From Alternaria dauci (lineage: Eukaryota; Ascomycota; Dothideomycetes; Pleosporales; Pleosporaceae), in NCBI RefSeq assembly GCF_042100115.1, contig NC_091275.1:558001-622000 (forward strand): a DNA stretch of 64,000 nucleotides, in the 5' to 3' direction. A model generated the notes under the pieces. It did no database searches. It had not been told where the DNA came from and saw nothing but the letters and a program-made list of their open reading frames with translations. Positions 11,425 to 22,380 of the stretch are shown here, piece after piece. Position 1 is the stretch's first letter. The number at the start of each line of letters is the position of its first letter. The position numbers and the translations under genes were made by a program.

Positions 11425-12315
11425 ATGGCACCACCCGACCTATCCCAAAACCGAGCCGTCAAGCTCGTCGCCCACGCCGCCGCAAACAACTACGCCATCT
11501 GCGCCACATGCTGCTACAACGTCGAAGGCATCCTCGCCTCTGTGCGCGCCGCAGAAGCCAAACGCGCACCGTTAATCATCCAGATCTTTCCGTGGGCCCT
11601 CACATACGCCGACGGCATCTTGCTGCACGCCGCCCGCGAAGCTGCGGACCATGCTAGCGTGCCGATAGCATTGCACATGGACCACGCGCAGACGCCGGAG
11701 ATTGTGAAGAAAGCTGCGGATTTTGAGCGGGGGTTCGATGGGATTATGGTGGATATGAGTCATTTTGATGATAATTTGGAGAAGACGGCGGAGCTGGTGC
11801 GGTATTGTAATGAGCGGGGGATCATCACGGAGGCGGAGCCGGGGAGGATTGATGGTGGAGAGGATGGGGTAGGCGATTTGAGTGAGATGGGGCTTGAAGC
11901 TATTCTTACCACGCCGGAGCAGGCAGAGGAGTTTGTTGCGACGGGGATTAATTGGCTTGCTCCGGCGTTTGGAAACGTGCATGGCAAGTATGGACCGAGG
12001 GGTCCGCAATTGGATTATCCGCGGTTGCGCAATGTGCATGCCAAGGTGGGGGATCGCGTTGCGTTGGTGTTGCATGGCGCGGGCAAGGAATGGTTTGAGG
12101 AGAAGTTGCTCAAGGAGTGCATTGAGTGTGGTGTTGCGAAGGTGAATATCAACGATGGGTTTAATGATGATTTCATCAGGATTATGAAGGAGCAGGCGGG
12201 TCTGACGCCGCTGACGGGGTTGATTGAGAGGGCGACGGATGCGATGCAGAAGAGTATCGAGACTTATATCGAGTGGATGGGTGGCGCGGGGATGGCGGAG
12301 AAGATTCAGTTGTAG
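11425..12315 (+). CDS. Class II fructose-bisphosphate aldolase-like enzyme
   Basis: Single-exon gene for a 296-residue zinc-dependent (class II) ketose-bisphosphate aldolase family protein. Visible active-site elements: IALHMDHAQ with Asp 86 and His 87, GFDGIMVDMSHFDDN, the acidic EAEPGRIDGGED segment, AFGNVHGKYG with His 186, VLHGAG with His 217, and a NINDGFNDDF phosphate-binding segment. The glycolytic fungal class II aldolase is about 360 residues and differs clearly, so this is a paralogous, probably non-glycolytic aldolase related to bacterial tagatose- or fructose-bisphosphate aldolases. The physiological substrate is unknown. The lack of introns is unlike many neighbours and could reflect an old bacterial origin, but base usage does not look foreign. 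Confidence 0.85.
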   Translation: MAPPDLSQNRAVKLVAHAAANNYAICATCCYNVEGILASVRAAEAKRAPLIIQIFPWALTYADGILLHAAREAADHASVPIALHMDHAQTPEIVKKAADFERGFDGIMVDMSHFDDNLEKTAELVRYCNERGIITEAEPGRIDGGEDGVGDLSEMGLEAILTTPEQAEEFVATGINWLAPAFGNVHGKYGPRGPQLDYPRLRNVHAKVGDRVALVLHGAGKEWFEEKLLKECIECGVAKVNINDGFNDDFIRIMKEQAGLTPLTGLIERATDAMQKSIETYIEWMGGAGMAEKIQL

Positions 12316-12774
12316 ATGCAATAGATGGGGTTGGAGATGCAGATTCATACATATGGCTAGGATGTGTAACGGTAGTTAAGACATCTCTCAAGTTACTCAG
12401 AAGGGACTCACAGCGTACCCAAGTTGCGGTGCAAAAGGACAATTATGCGGCATCTCGTTATCGCGGCCGAGTGGTTACATTCTTGCGACAGATAAAGAGG
12501 GTAGAAGCTAACTAAGATGCTACAGTGGCTATGAGCACCTTGACAGGAGCTTGAATTGGTCTTATTGAAGGAAAGGTTCCAAGAAGAGTTACCAAAAGCG
12601 GCGTACAGAACTAAAGCTATGATACCAGGATCAGAAACATAATACCAGTCTTTGCCAAGAAACATATACTCGCCCGTCATAAAATGAATGTCCCAAAGAA
12701 TGATAATACCAAACACATCTACATCCCCCACTCGCCGTCTCTTGTCAAGTCAAGTGTTCCTCAAATCCATCAAC
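12316..12774. other. Intergenic between convergent genes
   Basis: A 459-bp region between two convergent stop codons. No open frame with any recognisable motif is present; it should contain the two 3' UTRs. Confidence 0.5.
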
Positions 12775-14474
12775 TCACTGCGGCCAAGCACACAAACCCG
12801 CACAATCGCTCCATCCATTCAGCGGATCACAGTCATCTCTCGGATCATCAACGCAAACCTGACCTGGGATATCACACTCGAATCCCGCAAACCCACCACA
12901 CATTTTCTCACCAACGCAAACACCCAGCTGGTCACAAGCAGGACCGCAGGCACCCGGTGTGAACGGATCGGTAATACAGACTTGGCCAGCGGGACAATCG
13001 AGTACTTGACCTGCACGGCCGCCACCGCAGATTGGGTTGGTGGGAGCGGGCGGGTGGGGCTCGATGGGCGAGGGAAGCGGGACGGGCGTGGCCGTGATGG
13101 TCCAGAGGGTGGAGCTAGGGTAAGGTGGACAGACCTGGTCTATCTGTTAATATATTCTAACCATCGTAAAGGTCAAATAATTTCATACCTGGAGAACAGG
13201 CTTCTCGCCACCACACATCTCGTAGCATCTCTCCTTGGCAGCATTCTGACAGTAACAACTTTCAGGCCAGGTCGAGATGCAGCTTACCAGAGGACATTCG
13301 CAAGCTGGGGGAGGTGGGACCGGGGCAGGTACAGGCTCTGGGTCTGCCACACGAGCCTCGACTGAAGGAGGACCGAGAGGAGGGCAGTGCGTTGGAAACG
13401 GTGGTGCGGGACCGCCGCACTTGTCCGAACATGCCTTTGCTGCATTGTAGTCGCAGTAGCAAGAGTCAGGCCAAACCTGAAGGCAGGAATGGGGGCCAGG
13501 TGCGCATACGCAAGCCTGAGCTTCTGGCTCTGGTACGGGTGCTGGCGCTGGCGCACGAGCGACCACATTGTCGAGTGGAGCGCAGTCTTGGTAAATTGGC
13601 TCTACACCACCGCACTTCTCGTAGCATGCCTTGTCGGCGTCGTTGCGGCAGTAACAGCTGTCCGGCCAGGATTGGATGCACATAATGTCTTCGCATACAC
13701 AAGTATCGGCATGTGGGTCCGGTGACGGGAGCGGCTCCGGTAGAGGCACTGGAGTACCAGCTTCGACGTCAGGGAGACTGCAATCCTGGTACATTGGCTC
13801 TTCGCCACCACACTTTTCAAAACAAGCTCTGGTTGCGTTATTGCGGCAGTAGCAGCCTTCTGGGAAAGACAAGATGCAAATAACATCTTCGCACACACAG
13901 GTCTCTTCGTAGGGTGCCGGGATAGGGGCTGCAGCTGGAACTGGGACTGGCTCAGGTTCTGGAGCACGAGCTTCCACTTCGTCAATGGGAAGAGTGCAGT
14001 CCTGGTACGTGGGCTCTTCTCCACCACACTTTTCGAAGCACGCTTGCGTAGCGTTATTGCGACAGTAGCAGCCCTCAGGATAGGAAAGAACGCAGAAGAC
14101 TTCTTCACAGACGCACGTTGCGGGTGCAGGCTCTGGTGTGCTGACTGGTGCTACCGGTAGGCGAGGGCAATGCTGCCATCGTCATGAGCTATTTATTTCG
14201 CATATATGCTGCATTGACTTACCAGAATGTGTGGAGCGTAGTCAGGGCATTTGGCCTTGCACGCGTATTCTCGCTCGTTGAGGCACTGACATGATTCCTG
14301 TGACGATCTTAGCTATAGCGCGAGGGTCAGCAAGAAACATGATATACATACCAGTGCACCACTAGCAGCTGAGCAATCCGGTGGTGGACATGTTGCTACA
14401 CAACTATCGGGCTGCAAGTCGTGCGCCAACCCAAGTGCACAGCCAAGAAGCGGAAGAAAAGCAAGGAGCTTCAT
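12775..14474 (-). CDS. Secreted cysteine-rich protein with six 8-Cys modules
   Basis: Not a family I recognise. Four exons in gene order: 14474-14352, 14297-14223, 14172-13189 and 13134-12775; 513 residues. It begins with a clear signal peptide (MKLLAFLPLLGCALGLAHD). Then come six copies of a roughly 40-residue module with cysteine spacing C-x-C-x4-C-x7-C-x-C-x7-C-x3-C-x9-C, central motif CYCRNxAxxAC and usually EKCGG and YQDC. Copy 1 is diverged (first spacings x3, x4, x9) and is assembled from exons 1-3; copy 6 crosses the exon 3/4 border. That these spacings reappear across three introns supports the splicing. Modules are joined by Pro/Glu/Ala/Val-rich linkers. The C-terminal 90 residues form a different Cys-rich domain with VDDPRDDCDP, a motif common in fungal secreted proteins. 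The module resembles CFEM only in having eight cysteines; the spacing is tighter. Likely extracellular or cell-wall located; function unknown. Confidence 0.82.
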
Positions 14475-16009
14475 CGTTGACAGAAAGATGACCGACAAGC
14501 AATAGGGATATGTTAATGTTGTAGTAAGCCCGGATTTTAGTCTAATGAGGTTCAAGTCGGCCCTGATATATACTTGGAAACCACGTGGGAAGCCCCGAAC
14601 CGGAAACTTAATCTGACAAGAGTTCCAACATCATACTCATCTTAGAGCCTTCGGCCAAGAAAAGCCTCTGAGACATGCCAGAGTGTTGGAAGAGACCTAG
14701 ACTGCGCTTTCGCAGCCACCAAAGTTTGCAGTCTGGCGAACACGAGTAGCCGGCTGCACAATAGATTGCTTGGCGGGTGTCTTGCAACGGGCGCCTTCCA
14801 GTGAGTGATGACGATGCATTGCTCGGATGGGGAAGTACGGCTCAAGACTACATGAGAAAGCCAACAGTGTAGTCAGACGGGCCTGTGTAGACGTTGGTCA
14901 TTGATCCGGCCGTTGTCTTGTAGTGTAAGAGTTTCCAAGACCAGTAATGAAGCGGAAGACGACATCACACAAGGATCCGTACTAGACAAGCTTTCAACAG
15001 AGCACAAATCCTGCTCTCGGTTGCGGGGTAAAGGTAATCTCGACTAGACCTTTGGATTCCGGCGCCATCGCATGTTGTACTGCAAGCCAGCTGTCATTTT
15101 CTTCGTGTTGGAGGCAACGGCCTGTAGATTGGACAAAGGCTCTTGCGGCTGAGATACACAACAGATTCGTTTGTATATATTACGCGCTGCAAACTCAAAC
15201 CGGGTAATAGATCGAGGGCTCCCGGTTCTTCAATCTCTCAACCGGGACGTTGCGCGCCTTCCCGCTCATTTTACCTTGTCTCACGATGATCTGACGTGGC
15301 CTGGCGGCGAATTAGGTTTGTACGTTCTGCTGATGGTGAGAACTTCGCAGCAGGCGACGAGTTGGGATGAATAGACTCCAAGGCTCATTCGTGGGGGAGT
15401 CGGCCGTACGAACTGATGTAGTGAATGCGACGAACCGGTGCGCGAGGACAGAGGGTATGGGGCTGCGGGTTGACTTACGCGGAACGCTGACGCCAAGACA
15501 CTAGGCCATTGTTCGTGCCAACCAGACTATTGATCCCAAGGCCGGACCTCCCGTGAGACGTGAGACTACTATTGCGATCGTCCTCATGGACAGGTGTGTA
15601 TCGAGTACTGGCACCTGGAATCTGTCTGAACACGGTTGAATGTTCTCATCAGAAGTAGAGAGTAAATCAGGTGATTATTGAGAACAGCATTTACCTATAG
15701 TAGTTTCCGCATACCGCTCATCGGAGCACAACTCCAATCAGGATTGCGATCACGCTTGGGCAACAGTAAGTCGTCAAGCGGACATTGTTCAGCTTGCCAT
15801 AGCGGGTTTCAGGACCGGTAGAAAGGGGTGACTGATTGATTGAGTAGAGTGCGCAAAGACTGTCTACCATTATGCCACGCCATTCCCGAATAGGCCATTC
15901 GCTGACGTATAATCACATCCAAATGCAACGCCATTGTGCCTCCCAAGGGTATATCCCATCTATGTAACCAAAACCGATCATGTTGAAACGTAACTCATGA
16001 ATGGTGAAA
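14475..16009. other. Intergenic, no gene recognised
   Basis: About 1.5 kb upstream of the cysteine-rich gene and downstream of the RING gene. The longest open frames are about 70 codons and show no motif. No tRNA, repeat or transposon signature is seen. Confidence 0.5.
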
Positions 16010-18506
16010 TCACCGATTCCGATCCACATCTTCAGGCGGAGAGCGTCGCTGAAGACCGGTGTTCAATCGAACAGCATCAAGTCCTCGCCACACTACCGTA
16101 GAAACAGAAGAAGCTAGCTCTCGCAATGAGGTTCCGCCTTCTGCTGCTCGTGGAATCTCTCCGGAGGCACGCCTGGAAGTGGCTGCGGACCAACCAGGCT
16201 CGACGTCGTCATCAAGCAGGGATGGATCGGTAGGTGCAGATCTGGACATGGGCACGGGTCGCGATGCAGAAGGCGACTCGTTGCGAGTCTCAGCGGCTTC
16301 GGTCTGCACGTCGTCTTCGCCAACGGAGGGTCGAGGTGAGCGTGTCGGCGATGCTGACTGTAGCCGATCATGCCAGCTGCGACTCAACGAGCGTACAACA
16401 TCGCCTTTACAGATGGGGCATGTTCGCCGGCGTGTGACGAGCCAGGGGGTGCTACTCACGTCAGATCGGATGGCTCAGTAGTCGGGGGGTGAATACTTAC
16501 ATGCAGTCTGCATGGAACTCGTGACCACACGGTAGGCTCATGACTTGACTTACTCCGTCGACGTACTCTTCTAAGCAGACGACGCATTCCCTTTGGCGGC
16601 CGCCGTAGCGTCGTCTCCATGCCGCCAGCCCTGATTCTCTCTTTTCTTCTTCACGGTCACGAGACGCATGCTGTACAGATGTTGAAGTGGCCGGTGTCTC
16701 TGATACCGTAGTTGAGCGCGACCGAGGCCCCGGTGACCTTGACCGGGTAGAAGAATGCTGCAGTAAGGGCGTGGTCGGAGAAGCTGCACTAGGCGTGGCC
16801 GAGGACGATGAATCACTGATGGTCTGATAGGTTCTGACCGGCAGGCGTTCCACAACAGACTTGGGTGCTCTCCAACGACGACGTCGTATGCGAGATCGGA
16901 GAAGGAGAAGGGCGTATACGACAGTCAGGGTGACCAATGGACTGACAACGAGTACGAGTAAAGTATCGAAGAAAGGACTGCTTGAAACGGTTGTGGGTGT
17001 AAGTGTGACCCAGAGGCCTTTGTGGGCAGTAGCAGCTGGGGACGTCTTGATGATACCAGAGTTGGCGTCGATGATTGAAGTGATGCTTCTAGTGCGCACG
17101 CGGCTGGACGATGCTGGGGACACAGCGTCGTGCCTAGAGCCTGACCACCAGGTCCAGAGCTTCTTCCTGCCACTCTCTACATTGGCTGGAGTATATTCGC
17201 CACTGCCGGGCACGACGTTACTGTCGGTTTTGATACTTGATGGAGTTGCGCTGGCTGCCGATGGAGCCTCACTTGTCGATGAGGAAAGAGGCAAAAGGTC
17301 AGGATCCCGCCAGTCGTGTTCTCCGATGACAAAGCCATCTGCTGCACTGGTAGGTGTGGGTGTGGATGCTGGTGTTTTGGTCTTGATGGGCGTTTGGTCG
17401 TCTTCCCAATCGCTGACGTCGACCCAGCCAAGATCTCCGCTATTTGGTAGTCTTCGACTGCCAGCCTTTGGAGGACTATCGCTCGTATCGAGGCCAAACA
17501 TAGACAGGAGCGAATGTAGCCAGCCAGCATGCTCACCAGCTGTAGTCTTCTTGCCAGATATTGGTGGGTACTGTTTGCCCTGAGCCGCTGTTGGTGTAGT
17601 TCGTAGCGTCCCGGAAGGCGTTGGACGGCCCTCGGCAGTCTTGTCAGATGCGTGCACAGAGTTGGAGAGTATGCCGTCGGCCGAGAGGAGCGAAGACAAA
17701 AGATGGGCGGTTGTGTGCGAAGTGAATAGTGATGGAATCGTGATATTAGAGGTATCTCCTTTGGCGTACATCCGAACGAGGGCACCGCCGCGCACGTCGT
17801 CGCCCACTATGACAGCTGCTCCACCGCGTGACTGTGCCCATTGCACTTTGGCCAAGAAACCACAGCCGCCTCGCTTGAGTAGGACAACCTTGCCAGCGAT
17901 TTCAGCGCTCTCCTGGAGCGACTGGATATCGGCGTGTTTGGATCCTGATGACGCGCGCATGCTAGAGAAGCCTGATTGCAGGTGATCGTCTGTACCATCG
18001 TCCACAGCAGCGGTCTCGGTGTTGTCGTCTGTGGCTTCGCGGTTCGCGTCTTTTGAAGGCAAGTTCCTGTTGGGCAAGGTACCCTTTGCTTTACCTTGGA
18101 CACGACTAGATGACCGTGAGGCACTGCCAAGGTCATCATTGCCGTCTTGCCAGCCTGGAACGTCGCTGCATCCCAACTCGCCCCCGGCACCCAATGTATC
18201 GTCTCCAAAGCCGCTACCAATCCATAGCGGGCCACTCAAGCCCTCTTTAGGTAGTGCTGGGCCAAACGCGGCAGGTCTGGCCAGAAAGAAAGTCGAGTTA
18301 TCGTCGGTGAGACTAATGATGGCGGATGGCGGAAACAAAGAGCTGGGCGACGTGAAAGAAAACAAGGCTTTGAAACCGCCCTGGCTCGATGCAACGGATG
18401 TTTGCTCCTGCGCTTCATTCTGTGATTTGCCTACTATCATGTATAGAAGTAGCGTGACAGCCAGTAGGCTCGTCGATAGCGACAACAGCAGACGGAGTGG
18501 ACGCAT
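16010..18506 (-). CDS. PA-TM-RING E3 ubiquitin ligase
   Basis: Membrane-anchored RING-H2 ubiquitin ligase with a lumenal protease-associated domain, the layout of vacuolar/endosomal sorting ligases such as yeast Tul1-like or plant RMR proteins. Exons 18506-16501 and 16451-16010 (49-bp intron) give 815 residues. An N-terminal hydrophobic signal or anchor (about 1-25) precedes a Ser-rich lumenal part. The PA domain is recognised by GKVVLLKRGGCGFLAKVQWA and the following GGAAVIVGDD (about residues 200-260). A single transmembrane helix (about LLVLVVSPLVTLTVVYALLLL) is followed by basic residues. The RING-H2 is CVVC...CGHEFHADC, completed by the second exon as ITPWLVTRRRTCPIC; all eight metal ligands are present. 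The tail is Ser/Arg-rich. Substrate and exact compartment are not readable. Confidence 0.9.
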
Positions 18507-19722
18507 GCTTGCGGAAGCAGCCGGCGGCGGCGGGAGAGGTTGAAAAGCGAGAAAAGCAGCAGAATGTGCTGGTTATTTAGTCGGGTCGCTGCATCGACCG
18601 AGGTCAGGAGACGGACGCGACGTGGTCCCGTTTGAGGTGGGTCACGCGGGGTGGATCGAGAGTGAAGGGTAGGAAGCGATGGATGATGATGCGGTAATAA
18701 CAAATCCAGCCGGTCGTCACTACCTGTGTGGCGCAAGGCAATAAATGGCGCACATGGGCAGAAAGACTTATCGCGCGAGTGAAAGTATGCAGGAAGCGGG
18801 CCTAGGGAAAGCAACTGGACAAGGACGTGACGGAGAGGGAACGACTGCAGGTGGTCGGAGCCCGATGATGTCGTGATGGTTCCAGGACCCTGGTGGAAAG
18901 GGCACGGGCAGCTGCTGCACACGCGCGCGATGGACGCCAAGTGTGCGACTCCCCGCAATCGACTATGCTGGAACCGTCCAAAACATCGCGTCAGCCTTAT
19001 CAAATCTTCCTTATCAAGTCTCTCTTATCCGCAGACGAAGATGGCCTTTCGCGCGACTTCATGACAAGGTGAAACGCGACGTGCACAGTCCGGACGCGTC
19101 TGTGACACCCATGTGGCTGATGTGGCGCGCATCTCTTCAATCACGAACAGAAACACGCAATATCCTAAAATGACCGACTGTAGAAAACAACAAAGTAAAA
19201 AGCGACGGCCCAGACAAAGGCCGTCGAGGTGAGATTGCTGAACATGTCGCCGTCACCAAGACTCAGTCATGGTCACACCTTCCTCGTCAGTTTCCTCGGT
19301 CGTTTGTGGCTTCTGCTTTCTTCATAGCTCTGTAGCAACTGGCAAGCACGTCCGCCACACCCCGACGTACCTTCGTCTTTTGCTCCTTCCTTCTCCCATC
19401 ATGTCATCATGTTGCTCCCATCATCTCCCTCGTTCAACCTTCGACTCTGCATCACATCTCTCATACCTTCAGCTCCTCATACACCTAGTCCTACCATCAG
19501 CTTTCATACCTCTCTACAGTCCTTCTCCTAGTTGCTTCATTCCTAAGCTTTACCTATTCTTCGGCTGCCGATCCCAGCCCGCATCTCTCTGACCTACCCG
19601 ACCTAGACAAACATCTCCCGTCGTACGTAATCCACTTCAGTCTCTCACAGATGCCAGCATACAATGCTATCTTCCACTCGTACTGATGAACCACCAGCGC
19701 CCCCCCGGAGAGCTTCATAGTC
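18507..19722. promoter_or_regulatory. Divergent promoter region, RING ligase and aquaporin
   Basis: A 1.2-kb region between two divergent start codons. The part nearest the aquaporin (about 19300-19600) is strongly CT-rich on the plus strand, as is common in leader regions of highly expressed filamentous-fungal genes. A short upstream ATG at 19651 opens an 11-codon frame before the aquaporin start and could act as a uORF. Confidence 0.45.
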
Positions 19723-21096
19723 ATGCCAGGCATGAGAACCAGATACACCGAAGACCCCAACCGCCCCGGAGAGCCACGCCTAACCGGTTTCTCATGGCTA
19801 CCCAACAGAGCTCGCCACCTCTTCATCTCCTTCCTCGGTGAATTTGTTGGCACTTTTCTCTTTCTTTTCTTCGCCTTCGCCGCTACACAGGTCGCAAACA
19901 ATCTTCGCGGCACCAGGCCCATGGACATCGGTTCACTGTTGTACATCTCGGTAGCCTTCGGTTTCTCCCTGGCAGTCACCGTCTGGGTCTTCTTCCGCAT
20001 CAGTGGAGGCTTGTTCAATCCTGCTGTATATGCAACCAAGCAAGCTAGTCTGGAAGCAATCGCTGACATAACCCAGGTCACCATCGCCTTGGGTCTTATG
20101 GGAGCACTTGGCTGGATGAAGGCCTTGCTACTAATCATTGCGCAACTACTCGGTGCCATCGCTGCCGCCGCAGTTGTATCCGGCCTGTTTCCAGGACCAC
20201 TGTCCGTCAACACCACTCTCAGCAGTGAAACATCTGTTACGCGAGGCCTGTTCATTGAGATGTTTTTGACCTTCATGCTCCTCCTTACCATTTTCATGTT
20301 GGCGGCAGAGAAGCACAAGGCGACCTTTGTTGCCCCGATTGGCATCGGATTGGCTCTGTTCATTGCTGAACTCGCGGGTATGCGCCTGCCTGCCCTGCCA
20401 CAAACACCCTCATGCTAATACATACAGGTGTATATTTCACCGGAGGCTCTCTGAACCCAGCTCGCTCTTTCGGACCTGCTGTCGTCACCGGCGTGTGGCC
20501 TGGACACCACTGGATCTACTGGCTTGGCCCTCTTCTCGGCGCCATTCTCGCATTCGTCTTCTACCGCCTGTTGAAGACGCTCGAGTACGAAACTGCCAAC
20601 CCCGGTGCAGACCACGATGGCCGTGAAAGATATTCTGAGCACGAAATTGGTAGGAGCTCCACTCATTTTGAGGAAGCTCATAGTGAGTTATCAGCGCTTC
20701 CGTCGAAACAAAACTGACCCCTCTACAGCCCACCGCGCGACTGACGGAGCCGACGAGCGTGAACAAGCAAGGCAGTTGCGGTCCAGCATTGTACTGCCAA
20801 CCACGGTTCAGCGTCAACAAATGCCGTTCTGGAACACAATGTCGACGTCTACGAGCCAGAAGCCTGCGGCACCTATGCCAGCACACATACAGACGTTCGA
20901 CGGCCACCGATCCGACAGTGTCAACCATCCCGATGACCGCCCACGTGCCCACCACAAGCGCGGTTCGTTGCAATACGAGATGTCGTCTGAATCCAGCTAC
21001 CGCAACGGGCCGAGTGCAGAGTCGGGCAGCTCAGAGTCTTGGACCGGCTCTTCGACAAGCTCGAGCTCACGGTCTCGCCGCTCGCCAAGCGCATAG
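19723..21096 (+). CDS. Aquaporin (MIP family) with long cytoplasmic tail
   Basis: Water or small-solute channel of the major intrinsic protein family. Proposed exons: 19723-20025, 20077-20377, 20428-20682 and 20729-21096; 408 residues. Six membrane helices are visible, with both pore loops: ISGGLFNPA followed, after splicing, by VTIALGLMGALG (Asn 99), and GGSLNPARSFGPA (Asn 211, selectivity Arg 214). These look like a water-type rather than aquaglyceroporin pore. The first intron (20026-20076, 51 bp) has no stop and keeps frame; unspliced RNA would insert 17 residues straight after the first NPA. The last intron (20683-20728) is needed to reach the Ser-rich tail; read through, translation stops at 20717. 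The tail of about 120 residues is Ser/Arg-rich, probably disordered and phosphorylated. Start at 19723 matches the usual N terminus. Confidence 0.88.
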
Positions 21097-22380
21097 GATG
21101 ACAAGCCGCCGAAGAAGGGCATCTTCAACGGCATATTCTATTGGCCTTGCTGCTTCTTGCCATACTTTGTACTGCAGGTCTGTTTCTGTCCTCACACGTA
21201 GATAGCCTTTGGTGTGTGTCGCCGTCTTGGGTGTTTGATGGATGGGGCTGGGTATTGCGGTGTTTCGCTACATAGAGTATCTCTTCTGTTTGCCTATGGA
21301 TCAATACATCTCGTTTCAGCGCACGTTGAAGGTCTACACTTCTTGATCTGAATCATTTGACCGGGATAAGATGTCAAAAGAATTCGAAGTTTTGATCTGC
21401 GCAGCTTTTTCGGTGGCTGAGACCACTATATGGGCGCATTCGCGTGACTTTGCAAGCCAAGAACGGGATTGACGACGTGGATTCGATGCGCAAGCGCCCT
21501 GAAGGACTGCTCTCACTCACAGTAGTCCTGATCAGAGTTGTATGTTGCAAGTGTTGTTACGCCCCTCTTTCCAATGAATTTAGTGGAGGGGTAATTGACA
21601 AAGCGTTCTTCTTTCGCCAACTGAGGAGAGATGGTAGAAGATGGCCAACTTCTCCACTCGCAGTAAATGTGGCGATGAGGGGTGCAGGACCTTGCGATTT
21701 GCCAAAGTCCTAGCAACCCGTTCCAGGATTCAACCTCACCCGTCACGTCTTCACATAACATGCGAAACATGCGAAACTCTTTCATTGTATTACTATCCAC
21801 TTTAGTATACACAGTCCGGTCCACGCAGTATACCATTCCAGCACCGCTCGCCTCCATCGAGAGGAAAATCGTCGTTCCGTCGTCGTCGCAGGTGGGTCTG
21901 GGTGCGCGGTTTTCTCGAGACACCGACCAGTTTATTGAATCAGAGATGCCGTCAAAGCGTCCGTTATGTAACAAGGTGTGTGTGCCGGACGCGGAAGTCA
22001 TGCGACCACATCCACATCTACCAGCGAACCACTTGAGCCTCCCGAAAGAGGAGAGTTCAAAGGCGGATGGGGAGAGCCGCTCAGCTGATACACGCTAGGC
22101 TTTCATCATCTGGTGATTTTGTTAGTATGCGCGCGACCGTCGGGATCGGGTAAGGAGGGTGGCTTACATGTTATAAACTGGAGGGATGGCGAGAGGAACT
22201 GGGTGTGGGTGCCGGAAAGCTTTTGAAGCTTCTGCAGTGTGGTCTGGGCGGACACTAGTCCTGTTTGGGCACAGTGTCTGTCATGGCTTGGCGCGTCCTA
22301 CAGACATGGCTGTGAGCTTCTCATGGACGTCAGAGACATTGTCACGATTTTGAAGGCTTGATCTATCGTCGTGACTCACT
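21097..22380. other. Intergenic, no gene recognised
   Basis: A 1.28-kb space. Open frames on opposite strands (21513-22001 minus; 21682-22098 plus) overlap each other and have no motif, so neither is called. The part next to 22380 should hold the synthetase promoter. Confidence 0.45.

Noticed and set aside
11572..12348. 258-codon minus-strand open frame
   Set aside because: Antisense to the aldolase-like gene; composition (Leu/Arg/His/Pro) is that of a shadow frame.
13602..14108. 168-codon frame over the cysteine-rich gene
   Set aside because: Shifted frame that destroys the regular cysteine pattern seen in the correct frame.
12775..14474. CFEM domain protein
   Set aside because: Eight cysteines per module suggest CFEM, but the last spacing is 9 instead of about 15 and the usual Asp before the CxC is absent.
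19554..20363. 269-codon minus-strand open frame
   Set aside because: Antisense shadow of the aquaporin gene; NPA motifs and helices are on the plus strand.
21513..22001. 162-codon minus-strand frame as a possible gene
   Set aside because: It overlaps a similar-sized plus-strand frame, has no motif and no supporting splice structure.
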